In this document: in pieces, positions 45,112-54,305 of the stretch
How positions within the stretch are numbered: position 1 is the stretch's first letter
Layout of the letters: every line of letters starts with the position of its first letter
Origin: Palsa-513 sp036510225
GTDB lineage: Bacteria > Actinomycetota > Thermoleophilia > Solirubrobacterales > Solirubrobacteraceae
Length of the DNA stretch: 64,000 bases
Assembly: GCA_036510225.1 (NCBI GenBank)
Contig: DATCEH010000032.1
Span: 1 to 64,000, forward strand
Reading direction: 5' to 3'
Position numbers and translations under genes: made by a program
The notes under the pieces: model-generated
The model's database searches: none
What the model was told of the DNA's origin: nothing
Seen by the model: only the letters and a program-made list of their open reading frames with translations

Positions 45112-46539
45112 GTGCGCAGAATGAGGATTCGTCGGACGACCATCTTCGGCGCCGGCGCCGCCGTGGTCCTGCTCGTGCTGAGCTCGACGACGGGCGCGAT
45201 CGGCGCCTCGGCGGGTCCGGGCGTCCTGCGACAGCTGCCCAAGGCCCTGGGATGCTGGGTCTTCAAGCCGGCGGACGGGTGCAGCGTGTACAGCGCACCG
45301 CGCGAGCTGTCGCATTTCGCGACCCCGAGCATCGTCTCGACCGCGCTCAGCTCCGACGGCCGGAACCTGTACGTCGCGGCGAACGCGGGCACGAACCTGA
45401 TCGTCGCCTTCGGCCGGGCCGCCGACGGGAGCCTCGTCCCGGTCAAGGGCCCGACCGGCTGCATCCTCCCGCTGACGAGTGCGTGCGAGCCGCCGGTCTA
45501 TCGTCAGCGGCAGCTGTCGGGGCTCGCGCTCAGCCCGGACGGCCGCAATCTCTACTCGATCGCCGACTATCGTCCCGTCGAAGCCGTCCAGGCCGTGGTT
45601 CGCCTCAGCGGCGGAGGGCTTCGAGGCGCCGCGCCCGGGGTTTCGTGCGGGAGCGCCAAGGGCGTGGACGCGGCCGACCGGCGCCACCACTGCCAGTACT
45701 CGGTCGAGCTCGGCGCCGGCCCGCGCGCCCTCGCCGTCAGCCCGGACGGTCACGAGATCTATGTGGCCGTCGGCGACCGGGTCGTGACGCTCGGCCGGAC
45801 GCCGACCGGGGGAGTCTTCCTGGCGGCCTGCCTCGGCCCGCCCGCGCCTGCGCTCCGCGGGATCCCGTGCGAGGCGGCCCGAGCGACGACCCAAGCGTCG
45901 GGCATCGCGCTCAGCCCCGACGGACGCTACGCGTACGTGGCGTCGGCCGACGGACTCGCCGTCGCGGCCCGCAACCCGAGGACCGGGTCCCTGACGCAGC
46001 TGGCCGGCCCGGCCGGGTGCGTGGACGCGACCGGTGCGGGAGGGTGCACCGTCGGACGAGCGGTCTCGAGGTCGACCGACCCGACGCGGAGCGGTGGCAG
46101 CCGGGTCGCGATCAGCCGGGACGGCCGGAACGTGTACCTGGCCGCGGCCGACGGGATCGCGAGCTTCGCGCGCGACGCGAGCACCGGCGATGTGACCCAG
46201 CTCGCCGGGCCGGCCGGATGCATCACCCAGACCGCGGGCGACGGCTGCGCGATCGGGCGTTCGCTGGCCGGAATCGAGGGACTCAAGGTCAGCCCGGACG
46301 GGCTGAGCGTCTATGCGGCGGCATACTCGAGCCGCGGACTCGCGATCCTCACCAGGGCGTCGACCGGGGCACTCGTCCAGCCGGCCGGCCCGACCGGCTG
46401 CGTGAACGCCGACGCCAGTTCCGGGTGTGCCGCCGGTCGGGCGATCGGCGAGGCCGACACCGTCTCGGTCAGCCCCGACTCCCACAGCGTCTACGTCGGG
46501 TCCCTCGACGCCGGGCTGGCGATCTTCCGCCGGGGCTGA
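45112..46539 (+). CDS. Secreted beta-propeller repeat protein
   Basis: 475-aa exported protein. The N terminus MRRMRIRRTTIFGAGAAVVLLVL followed by AIGASA is a signal peptide with an Arg-rich start. The mature part consists of about six to seven YVTN/lactonase-like propeller blades, each with L-S-P-D-G-R-N-x-Y-V-A-A and a spacer LAGPAGCV ... GCTVGRA carrying paired cysteines that may form disulfides. GTG 45112 has a ribosome site (gaggggg). It is divergent from the retron RT; whether the two are functionally linked is unknown. The family is one I associate with soil actinobacteria, probably binding rather than catalytic. Confidence 0.85.
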   Translation: MRRMRIRRTTIFGAGAAVVLLVLSSTTGAIGASAGPGVLRQLPKALGCWVFKPADGCSVYSAPRELSHFATPSIVSTALSSDGRNLYVAANAGTNLIVAFGRAADGSLVPVKGPTGCILPLTSACEPPVYRQRQLSGLALSPDGRNLYSIADYRPVEAVQAVVRLSGGGLRGAAPGVSCGSAKGVDAADRRHHCQYSVELGAGPRALAVSPDGHEIYVAVGDRVVTLGRTPTGGVFLAACLGPPAPALRGIPCEAARATTQASGIALSPDGRYAYVASADGLAVAARNPRTGSLTQLAGPAGCVDATGAGGCTVGRAVSRSTDPTRSGGSRVAISRDGRNVYLAAADGIASFARDASTGDVTQLAGPAGCITQTAGDGCAIGRSLAGIEGLKVSPDGLSVYAAAYSSRGLAILTRASTGALVQPAGPTGCVNADASSGCAAGRAIGEADTVSVSPDSHSVYVGSLDAGLAIFRRG

Positions 46540-46622
46540 CCCAAGCCCGGCCGGCGGGCCGCCGGTCGTCGGTCGTCGGTCAAGGCTCCGCCGTCCGCGC
46601 TGCGCCGTCTATCCTCGCGCGC

Positions 46623-48098
46623 GTGATTCTCGCGATCGACCAGGGGACGACCGGGACGACGTGTCTCGTCTTCGATCTTGCGGGCGAGCTCGTCGGCCGC
46701 GCCTATCGGGAGTTCACCCAGCACTTCCCGAAACCCGGCTGGGTCGAGCACGACGCCGAGGAGATCTGGCAGGTCACGCAGGCCGTGGCCGGCGAGGCAC
46801 TCGCGGACGCGGGCGTCAGCCGGGGTGGGCTCACCGCGGTGGGGATCACCAACCAGCGAGAGACCGTCGTCGTCTGGGACCCGGCAACCGGCCGGCCGCT
46901 CCACCGCGCGCTCGTCTGGCAGGACCGGCGCACCGCCGCCCGCTGCGCGGAGCTCCGGACCGCCGGGTTCGAGACGACCGTTCGCGAGCGGACCGGGCTC
47001 GTACTGGATCCGTACTTCTCGGCGACGAAGATCGAGTGGCTGCTCGAGCACGTCGACGGTCTCCGCGACCGCGCGAGGACGGGGCGGGCGGTGTTCGGGA
47101 CGATCGACTCGTGGGTCGTCTTCAAGCTGACCGGCGAGTTCTCGACCGACCCGTCGAACGCCGCGCGGACAATGCTCTACGACATCCGGCGGGGAGCCTG
47201 GGACGGCGAGCTGCTCGACCGGTTCGGGGTGCCGGAACAGGCGATGGCCGAACTCCGACCGAGCATAGGCCCCCGCGGCTGCACCCGCCCGGACGCGCTC
47301 CATGGCCACGAAATCGAAGTGTGCGGGGTGGCAGGTGACCAGCAGGCCGCGCTGTTCGGGCAAGCCTGCCTCGAGCAGGGCATGGGCAAGAACACGTACG
47401 GGACCGGGTCGTTCGTCCTCGTCAATGCCGGCGGGGTCCCGCCGGCGCCCGCGAACGGGCTCCTGACGACGGTCGCCTGGGGGATCGGCGAGCGCCTCCA
47501 GTACGCGCTCGAGGCGTCGATCTTCGTGACCGGAGCCGGCGTCCAGTGGCTGCGTGACGGCCTGGGGATCATCGAGGAGGCGGCCGAGACCGAGCAGCTG
47601 GCCGCGTCGATCTCCTCGAACGACGGCGTCTACTTCGTGCCCGCGCTGACCGGCCTCGGCTCGCCCCATTGGGACCCCGACGCCCGCGGGACGATCGTCG
47701 GTCTGACGCGGGGAACCGGGCGTGCCCAGCTCGCGCGGGCGACGCTCGAGGCGATCGCCTACCAGACGCTCGACGCGATCCGGGCGATGGAGGATGCCGG
47801 GTCGCCCGAGCTGGTCGAGCTGCGGGTCGACGGGGGCGCGAGCGTCAACGCCTGGCTGATGCAGTTCCAGGCCGACATGCTCGGGGTTCCGGTCCTCGTG
47901 CCCGAGCTTGCCGAGACGACCGCGCTCGGGGCGGCATCGATGGCCGCCGTCGGGTCGGGCGTGTGGACGCTCGACCGGGTCCGGACCGGCTGGCGGGAGC
48001 GGGTCCGCTACGAGCCGGGGATGGACGCCGGGGTCCGGGAGGAGCTGCTCGCCGGTTGGCGGGACGCCGTCAGCCGAACGACCACCGCCGGCGCGTGA
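46623..48098 (+). CDS. glpK: Glycerol kinase
   Basis: 491-aa FGGY-family kinase converting glycerol to glycerol 3-phosphate. N-terminal phosphate-binding loop AIDQGTTGTTCLVFD, then GWVEHDAEEIW, GITNQRET, VWQDRRT, and the ATP-binding VPALTGLGSPHWDPDARG and VDGGASVNAWLMQ. GTG 46623 gives the standard N terminus within a longer open frame. Length is typical (about 500 aa). A phospholipid acyltransferase gene follows 58 bp downstream, suggesting glycerol entry into membrane lipid synthesis. Confidence 0.96.
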   Translation: MILAIDQGTTGTTCLVFDLAGELVGRAYREFTQHFPKPGWVEHDAEEIWQVTQAVAGEALADAGVSRGGLTAVGITNQRETVVVWDPATGRPLHRALVWQDRRTAARCAELRTAGFETTVRERTGLVLDPYFSATKIEWLLEHVDGLRDRARTGRAVFGTIDSWVVFKLTGEFSTDPSNAARTMLYDIRRGAWDGELLDRFGVPEQAMAELRPSIGPRGCTRPDALHGHEIEVCGVAGDQQAALFGQACLEQGMGKNTYGTGSFVLVNAGGVPPAPANGLLTTVAWGIGERLQYALEASIFVTGAGVQWLRDGLGIIEEAAETEQLAASISSNDGVYFVPALTGLGSPHWDPDARGTIVGLTRGTGRAQLARATLEAIAYQTLDAIRAMEDAGSPELVELRVDGGASVNAWLMQFQADMLGVPVLVPELAETTALGAASMAAVGSGVWTLDRVRTGWRERVRYEPGMDAGVREELLAGWRDAVSRTTTAGA

Positions 48099-48156
48099 GG
48101 CTCACACGCCGCAGCCGCGGCGTAACCAGACCCGGCCGGCGGCGTAGGAGCAGTGG

Positions 48157-48933
48157 ATGAGCGAGACACTCGTGGCGATGAAGGATCAGGTCTACAAGGA
48201 CCCGCGACCGAAGGAGTACTTCGACCGCTTCCACGAGCGTTCGCGGACCCGCGAGCCCGACTGGGTCTACGGGGTCGTCAGGACGATCACCTCGCTCTAC
48301 GCGTTCACCCTTCTGCGGACCCGGTCGATCGCCTCCGACAGGGTCCCGGCGACCGGGAAGGCGATCCTCGCGCCGAACCACTTCTCCTACATGGACCACT
48401 TCCTGCTCGGCTCCTCGATCCGCCGGAAGGTCCGCTTCATGGCCAAGAGCCAGCTCTTCAGCGGTCCGATGCAGTGGGTCTACACCCACGGCGGCGTCTT
48501 CCCCGTCCGGCGCGGCGCCCGCGACGAGGAGGCCTTCATCACGGCCGAGACGATCCTCGACCGCGGCGGCGTCGTGGCGATGTACTGCGAGGGCGGCCGG
48601 TCACGGACCGGTGAGCTCCAGGAGCGGGCGAAGCCGGGGATCGGCCGGCTCGCGCTGGCCTCGGGTGCACCCGTGGTGCCGGTGGCGATCCACGGGTCCG
48701 CCGGGATCCGCAACTGGAAGCGCCTCCACTTTCCGCGGGTCAGCGTCCACTACGGGAGCGAGCTCCACTTCGAGCAGACATCCGACGCTCCGCGCGAGCG
48801 CCAGCAGGAGGTCGCCGACGAGATCTTCGCGGCGATCCGCACGCTCTATGCCGAGCTCGACGAGCACGGCCACGTCGCGATCGCCCGGGGTGCCCGCGAT
48901 CGGCGCCGGCCGGCGGGCGCCACGCAGCGCTGA
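48157..48933 (+). CDS. 1-acyl-sn-glycerol-3-phosphate acyltransferase (PlsC-like)
   Basis: 258-aa acyltransferase with the catalytic H-x4-D box (NHFSYMDHF) and the glycerophosphate-binding EGGRSRTG motif. It transfers an acyl chain to lysophosphatidate at the membrane face. Its position after glpK fits glycerolipid synthesis. A hydrophobic stretch is weak, so it is probably peripheral. The exact acceptor within the PlsC family cannot be assigned. Confidence 0.92.
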   Translation: MSETLVAMKDQVYKDPRPKEYFDRFHERSRTREPDWVYGVVRTITSLYAFTLLRTRSIASDRVPATGKAILAPNHFSYMDHFLLGSSIRRKVRFMAKSQLFSGPMQWVYTHGGVFPVRRGARDEEAFITAETILDRGGVVAMYCEGGRSRTGELQERAKPGIGRLALASGAPVVPVAIHGSAGIRNWKRLHFPRVSVHYGSELHFEQTSDAPRERQQEVADEIFAAIRTLYAELDEHGHVAIARGARDRRRPAGATQR

Positions 48934-48952
48934 GCCCTCCGAGGTTCGGCTG

Positions 48953-50128
48953 ATGTCCGAGTCCGCCGACGCCGACGCGCTCCGGCAGCTCGGCAGAGCC
49001 CGGGCGCTCCGCGAGCGGGGGCGCCACGAGCAGGCGATCGCGGCCGCCGACGTCCTGCTCGAGCGCTTCGGCGCCGATCCGCCGGCCGGGGCGCCGCACG
49101 TCGGGTTCGACGCCCTGCTGCTGAAGGCGGCCAACCTGTTCGATCTCGGGCGCGCCGACGAAGGACTCCTCGCCTACGAACAGCTGGTCGACCGCTACGG
49201 GGACGATCGTTCGGCGCACGTCCGCACGAAGCTTGCCGACGCCCTCGCGTTCAAGGGGCATCTCCTCTTCAGGCGTCCGGGCGGGGGTGACGAGGCGATC
49301 GCCGCCTTCGACGAGCTGGCCCGCCGCTTCGCCGACGCGACCGAGCCCGAGCTGCGCGAGATGGTCGCGAACGCTCTGCGCTGGAAGTCCGCGGCCCTCG
49401 TCGCGCTCGGGCGCCGAGACGCGGCCAACGACGCCTACGACGAGCTGGTCGGCCGCTTCGCCGATGCGACCGCGCCCGAGCTCGCAGACCAGGTAGTGTC
49501 CGCCCTCGAGCAGAAGGCGGCGAATCTGATCAAGCTCGATCGAAGCGACGAGGCCATCGCAGTCTGCGACGACCTGCTCGCCCGCTCCGGCGGCGAGCCG
49601 TCACCCGAGCTGCTCGTCCTGGTCGGGGACGTTCTGATCGGCCAGGCCGCCGGGCTCGTCGCCGAACAGCGTTGGGAGGAGGCGCTCGGCGTGTTCGCGG
49701 GCGTCGTCGCCCACTTCGAGAACGCCCGGGATCCAGCGCTGCGCTCGCGAGTCGTGCTCGCGCTCAGCAACAGCGTCGCGATGCTGATGGAGCTCGGCCA
49801 CGCCGACGAGGCGGTCGCCACCCACAAGGATATGGTCGCCCGCTTCGGCGACGAGGCGATCGCCACCTTCGACGAGGTCGCCGGTCGGTTCGAGGAGACC
49901 GCCGAACCCGAGCTGCGCCGCCACGCGGTCGGAGCGCTCGTCAACAAGGCGGGGGTCCTGCGTGAGCTCGACCGGGGTGACGAGGCGCTGGCGACGTTCA
50001 CCGAGGTGGTCGCGCGGTTTGAGGACGACGACGACCCGACGATCCTGGACTTCGTCGCGCAGGCACGCCACCATCGAGCCGGCCTGCTCGAGAAGCTCGA
50101 CGGCGCAGACCAAGCCGGCTCCGCGTGA
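48953..50128 (+). CDS. TPR-like helical repeat protein
   Basis: 391-aa soluble protein composed of repeated helix pairs: units of about 50 residues carrying EAIAAFDELARRFADATEPELREMVANALRWKSAAL-like patterns, at least six times. This resembles degenerate TPR/Sel1-type solenoids for protein-protein contact. ATG 48953 starts 20 bp after the acyltransferase stop. No signal peptide. The strong similarity between repeats (xxVARFxDxxxPELRxxVxxAL) suggests internal duplication. Function is unknown; the partner is not evident. Confidence 0.82.
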   Translation: MSESADADALRQLGRARALRERGRHEQAIAAADVLLERFGADPPAGAPHVGFDALLLKAANLFDLGRADEGLLAYEQLVDRYGDDRSAHVRTKLADALAFKGHLLFRRPGGGDEAIAAFDELARRFADATEPELREMVANALRWKSAALVALGRRDAANDAYDELVGRFADATAPELADQVVSALEQKAANLIKLDRSDEAIAVCDDLLARSGGEPSPELLVLVGDVLIGQAAGLVAEQRWEEALGVFAGVVAHFENARDPALRSRVVLALSNSVAMLMELGHADEAVATHKDMVARFGDEAIATFDEVAGRFEETAEPELRRHAVGALVNKAGVLRELDRGDEALATFTEVVARFEDDDDPTILDFVAQARHHRAGLLEKLDGADQAGSA

Positions 50129-50484
50129 GCCGCGTAGGACGCGGCGCCCCGGCCGGTGGCGTCGGCCGGGTCACTCGCGTTGCCTCGCCCGGCGCGCGGC
50201 CACCGGCCGTCGGCCGCCGGCCGTCGCGGACCTGACTTGGGTACGAGCGAAGGCCTCGTCTCGGCGTGACACATTCCGGTCGAGTCCGGCTCACGGACGG
50301 TGAACCATGCCGAGTGTGCAAACGGCCCGGGGCAGCCGGGCATCTGGGTATGGCGCCGGCCCTGCGCCCCGTGTGATTCGCTGCGGACCAGTCGTGCCGG
50401 TGGACCGTACGTGTGGGAGCGGGCCGCTGGTGGCGTACTGTGGACGGAGGTGTTGAGCCCGGTGACCTCCCGACCGCGCGGGCG

Positions 50485-50905
50485 TGGGGGGGTGGGCGCG
50501 GGGGCGCGGAGGTGTGGATGTGATCGACCGGGCTGCTCCCGGGGCGGTGGAGGTGGATGGGAGACCTTCGTCGCGAAAGTAGCTGACTGAGTCAGTCAAC
50601 TACTTTCCTTGGAGAGTCCACTTCTCTCCACGACCCAGTCCCCCACAGAGAGCTCGCCCGCCTCTGACCGTCGCCAAGCCCGGCCCGAATGATCCTCGAC
50701 AGGCGCCGACCGCCAAGCCCCCCCGCCGCGTGAGCACCGCGCCGCCGCGAAGTATCACCCCGGAACGGGGACCTGACCCCCAAGGACCAGCGAAATCGCC
50801 GGCGTCCAACACGCCCGGGCTGCCGCCGGGCGCAAACCGCGAAAGCCGAGTCATGACTCAATGACTCATGAGTCAGTCAACTTGTTTCCAAGGAGCGCCA
50901 ACAGG
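50485..50905. repeat. Dispersed palindromic intergenic element, copy D (with second palindrome)
   Basis: This lies in the 909-bp gap (50129-51037) between convergent genes. The core at 50561-50618 contains the best palindrome of the family: gaaagtag-c-tgactga, central g, tcagtca-a-ctactttc, near-perfect over 33 bp, followed by ttggagagtc. About 300 bp of flank matches copy C. A second related palindrome (gactcatgagtcagtcaac, 50840-50899) ends in ttccaaggagc. The rest of the gap (50129-50484 and 50906-51037) shows no supported gene. Confidence 0.88.
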
Positions 50906-51037
50906 CGGCTGCTTGGTCGGAGCTCTCCACGTTCTCCGCGTCTTCGCCCGGGCCTCTCTGTCCCCAGGCTGGCGATCCTCGCAAGCCCTGCCTGGGAGGC
51001 CATCGCCGGGTTCGCAGGGTCCCGGGTTCGTCATCTA

Positions 51038-51865
51038 CTAGGTGGTCATGCCCGTGAACTGGCCGCCGGTCACGTTGAGGACTTGGCCGTGGACGTAGTT
51101 CGCCCAGGGTGAGCAGAGGAAGAAGACGCCGCCGGCGGCTTCCTGGGGCGTTCCTGGTCGGCCGAGTGGGATCAGCATGGGGACCATCCCGCGGAGCTGG
51201 TCGGGAATCCCGAGCTGGACCTTCTCGCCGTCGATCTCCATCGTGTTGGACTCGTCCTTGGACGCGGTCAGGCGGGTCTCGATGTAGCCGAAGGCGACGG
51301 CGTTGACGTTGACCTTGAACTGGCCCCACTCCTTGGCGAGGGTCTTCGTCAGGCCGACGACGGCCGATTTGCCGGCGGCGTAGTTGGCTTGGCCGGCGTT
51401 GCCCATCGTCCCGGAGATCGACGAGACGTTGACGATCTTGCGAAACACCTCGCGCCCGTCCTCTCGCTCGACCTTGGCGGGCTCGCGGAGGTGTGGGGCG
51501 GCGGCCCGGATCACGCGGAAGGGCGCGACGACGTGGATGTCGAGCATCTTCTGGAACCAGTCGTCGGACATCTTGTGCAGCGGCGCATCGAGCGTATATC
51601 CGGCGTTGTTGACGATGATGTCGATCCGGCCGAACGCGTCGATCGCCCTGGCGACGAGCTGGTCGGGGATGCCGGGCTTGGTGAGGTCGCCGGCGAAGAC
51701 CGCCGTCTCACCCTCGATCTCGTCGGCCGCGAGGCCAGCGACCTGGGGGTCGAGGTCGTTGATCAGGATCTTCGCGCCATGCTCGGCCAGGAGCTCCGCC
51801 GTCGCGCGACCGATGCCGCGGGCGGAGCCGGTGACGATCGCCACCTTGTCGTCGAGAACTCCCAT
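51038..51865 (-). CDS. SDR-family oxidoreductase, 3-oxoacyl-ACP reductase-like
   Basis: 275-aa classical short-chain dehydrogenase. NAD(P)-binding TGSARGIGRATAE is at residues 12-24, then NNAG, the catalytic Ser in NVSSISG, and the Tyr-x3-Lys pair in NYAAGKSAV. The C terminus VLNVTGGQFTGM resembles FabG-type enzymes acting on CoA or ACP thioesters. ATG 51865 is the FabG-like start (MGVLDDKVAIVTG); the frame continues upstream without support. It is divergent from the HNH nuclease gene (45 bp). Confidence 0.92.
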   Translation of the reverse strand: MGVLDDKVAIVTGSARGIGRATAELLAEHGAKILINDLDPQVAGLAADEIEGETAVFAGDLTKPGIPDQLVARAIDAFGRIDIIVNNAGYTLDAPLHKMSDDWFQKMLDIHVVAPFRVIRAAAPHLREPAKVEREDGREVFRKIVNVSSISGTMGNAGQANYAAGKSAVVGLTKTLAKEWGQFKVNVNAVAFGYIETRLTASKDESNTMEIDGEKVQLGIPDQLRGMVPMLIPLGRPGTPQEAAGGVFFLCSPWANYVHGQVLNVTGGQFTGMTT

Positions 51866-51910
51866 TTGGTCTCCCTTGTCGCGGTCTACGGACCCTTCGT
51901 TATATCGAGG

Positions 51911-52912
51911 GTGCGCCTTGCGAGGACCGTCCGGACACGCGATGCTGCGATCGTGGAGGCCGAGCGGGACTACGAGCTGCGACTTGTCGCGATCGACCGG
52001 ATTCGGACGATCGCCGATCGCTACGACGGGATCGTGCCCCGGTCCGCGCTGGGGGAGGGCTTCGTGTTCGCGGGCGAGCGGATCTCGTTCGGCTCCTTCT
52101 ACAGCGGAATCTTCCGGCCGCGTCAGATGCGCGGGCCGGCGGCGCTCTGCCTCGTCACGACTCCGCCGAAGACCGCAGGCGCGGCTCCCTACGAGGACGG
52201 ACTGGACCAGACGACCGACACGTTCGTCTATCACTACCGGACGGCCCAGGGATCGTCGCTCCGGGCGATGCGGGCGGCCGAGGCGGACAACGCGTCGCTG
52301 CGGGCGGCGGTCGCTCTCGCCGTGCCGGTCATCTACTTCCACGGCATCGCCCCCGGCCAGTACGCGGTCGTCGCGCCGGTCTTCGTCGTCCGCGACGATC
52401 CCGCGCGGCGACTGGTCGAGTTGCAGGCGGCGATGTTCCTCGGCGATGTCGGCCGACTCGGTGTCGGGGCGCCGCTCTCGGCCGACGGTCCCGATCTGCG
52501 GCGCTACGCGACCCGTGAAGCGCTCGTCAGGCTTCACCAGCAGCGATTCCGGACGCTGGTGCTCCGGGCCTACGGCGGGCGTTGTGCGATCTGCGCGCTG
52601 CGTGAGGCGTCCCTTCTCCAGGCAGCGCACATCCTCGAGGACCGGGATCCACGCGGAACGGCGACGGTCGTCAACGGAATCGCGATGTGTGCGATCCACC
52701 ACCTCGCCTACGACCGCAACGTGATGGGGATCGACCCCGGCGGAGTGGTGCACATCGCCGAGCGTCTGCTCAGGGAGATCGACGGGCCGATGCTGAGGAA
52801 TGGTCTCCAGGGCTTCCACGGCGCGAAGATGCTCCGGCCGCGGCGGACCGCCGAGCATCCGGACCCGGAACGTCTGGAAGTCCGCTACGAGGCCTTCCGG
52901 GCGGCCGCCTGA
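51911..52912 (+). CDS. HNH endonuclease-domain protein, putative restriction-type
   Basis: 333-aa protein with a C-terminal HNH nuclease: zinc-type RCAICAL, then LLQAAHILEDRD and IAMCAIHHLAYDRN, the His-Asn-His core. The N-terminal about 200 residues (GVVPRSALGEGFVFAGERISF, VPVIYFHGIAPGQYAVVAPVFV) have no catalytic motif that I recognise and could bind modified or specific DNA, as in predicted restriction enzymes of the COG3440 type. GTG 51911 is chosen; GTG 51953 is possible. No methyltransferase is adjacent, so a stand-alone or modification-dependent nuclease is more likely than a type II pair. Confidence 0.82.
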   Translation: MRLARTVRTRDAAIVEAERDYELRLVAIDRIRTIADRYDGIVPRSALGEGFVFAGERISFGSFYSGIFRPRQMRGPAALCLVTTPPKTAGAAPYEDGLDQTTDTFVYHYRTAQGSSLRAMRAAEADNASLRAAVALAVPVIYFHGIAPGQYAVVAPVFVVRDDPARRLVELQAAMFLGDVGRLGVGAPLSADGPDLRRYATREALVRLHQQRFRTLVLRAYGGRCAICALREASLLQAAHILEDRDPRGTATVVNGIAMCAIHHLAYDRNVMGIDPGGVVHIAERLLREIDGPMLRNGLQGFHGAKMLRPRRTAEHPDPERLEVRYEAFRAAA

Positions 52913-53288
52913 TCGGGACGAGTGAGGGCGTGGCGCGGTCGGCTGGCGATGTCCTGGCGATGCTCTCGGCGACCTTCAGCGAACCCGACAGTAAGCCACA
53001 GTGACCGCAACCTTTGACCGGCTGATCCGTTGTTAGCGGTTGGGACGAGCGGACATCAGTCGGACCGGGACTATCACGGACGACGATGTGGGCGGATTGC
53101 CCGCCCGTAGACGATTGGTTCGCTCGTCCCGAGTTCCTCTGACCCGCGTCGGCCGGCAGTGGCCGTCGTCGTGTTCGGTTCGGCCCGAACCGCGGCTCGA
53201 GAGAGGACAACCGCGCGCCGGGCGGACTGAGCTGTCGAGGAGTTGGAGGAGGGACCCCGACGCGGATCCGTCGGCGGGATCAACGCTC
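52913..53288. other. 376-bp gap without a recognisable gene
   Basis: Between the HNH nuclease gene and queA (convergent). I see no coding sequence with family features, no tRNA and no member of the palindromic repeat family. Base composition is slightly lower in GC around 52980-53060 than in the flanking genes. Confidence 0.5.
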
Positions 53289-54305
53289 CTACGGGAGGAT
53301 CAGATGGACATCGCCGAACTCGTGCCCGGCGAACCCGAGCCGGGCGGCCTCGGCGTAGGAGCGCTCGAGCAGGTCCCGACCGCAGGCGGCCTCGAGCATC
53401 AGCAGGTGGGACGACTCTGGCTCGTGCCAGCCGGTGAGCAGGCCGTCGACTGCCAGCAGGCCGCGGTCCGACGTGATCACGAGGTCGGTCCAGCCATCGG
53501 CCGGGCCGACCTGCCCGGTGGCCTGGGCGGCCGTCTCGAGCGCGCGGACGACCGTCGTCCCGACGGCGATCACGCGGCCGCCCCAGGCGTGGACGGCGTT
53601 GACGATGCGGGCGGTCGTCGGCGGAACCCAATACGGCTCGGGGTAGGGGTCCTCGCCGGATTCGAGTGAGGAGACGCCGGCGTGGAGTGTGACCGGGGCG
53701 ATCAGGACGCCGCGGGAGACGAGCTCTGTGACGAGCTCTGGGCTGAAGGGTCGTCCGGCGCTCGGCATCTCGGCACTCCCGGGATCGCGTGCGAAGACCG
53801 TCTGGTAGGCATCGAGTCCCCACCGACGGCCGCGGTCGGCGTAGCGGATCGGCGCCGCCGTCAGTTCGAGGTACGCGGTCGTCTCGCGTGGCAGGTCGAC
53901 GACGGCCTCGGTCAGGCGGCTGCTTCCGCGGTAGCCGGCGACCAGCGTGACCAGGCCGCCGCCGGGCAGGCCGACGCGGGTCCCGATCGGCGGCCGGTCG
54001 AGCCGGCCGAGGTCGGCCGCCCGGAGCTCGACGACCCACCGGTTCGGGCCGAGCGGTGTCGAGAGGTGGACGTGGATGTCGTCGCCGTCGAGCCGGGCGG
54101 CGAGCGCGGCGGGGATCGTCGCCGACGTGTTGACCACGAGCAGATCGCCCGGCCGCAGGAAGTCCGGGAGGTCTGGGAAGCGGCTGGCCCGGAGCGCATC
54201 GTCGGAGCGGGTCGCCACGAGCAGGGCGACGTCGGCGCGTGACCCGCCGCCGGCCTCGGCGGGTTCGGCGGCTGGGGGGATCTCGGCGAAGGTGAGGGCG
54301 GTCAT
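53289..54305 (-). CDS. queA: QueA-like S-adenosylmethionine:tRNA ribosyltransferase-isomerase
   Basis: 338-aa protein of the QueA family, which transfers the ribosyl part of SAM to a modified tRNA guanine on the way to queuosine. Recognisable are RPGDLLVVNTSATIPA, the substrate segment LITPVTLHAG-like (LIAPVTLHAGVSSLE) and AVGTTVVRALETA. The usual TNFHLPKS motif near the C terminus is altered to TGWHEPESSH. Other queuosine genes are not in the window. The start at 54305 overlaps the upstream SDR stop by 4 bp, so it is in an operon controlled from the SoxR-box region. Confidence 0.88.
   Translation of the reverse strand: MTALTFAEIPPAAEPAEAGGGSRADVALLVATRSDDALRASRFPDLPDFLRPGDLLVVNTSATIPAALAARLDGDDIHVHLSTPLGPNRWVVELRAADLGRLDRPPIGTRVGLPGGGLVTLVAGYRGSSRLTEAVVDLPRETTAYLELTAAPIRYADRGRRWGLDAYQTVFARDPGSAEMPSAGRPFSPELVTELVSRGVLIAPVTLHAGVSSLESGEDPYPEPYWVPPTTARIVNAVHAWGGRVIAVGTTVVRALETAAQATGQVGPADGWTDLVITSDRGLLAVDGLLTGWHEPESSHLLMLEAACGRDLLERSYAEAARLGFAGHEFGDVHLILP

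Noticed and set aside
50300..50590. 96-aa plus-strand ORF in the 909-bp gap
   Set aside because: Its C-terminal half is the translated palindromic repeat (also seen at copy C in intergenic DNA), with no ribosome site or domain.
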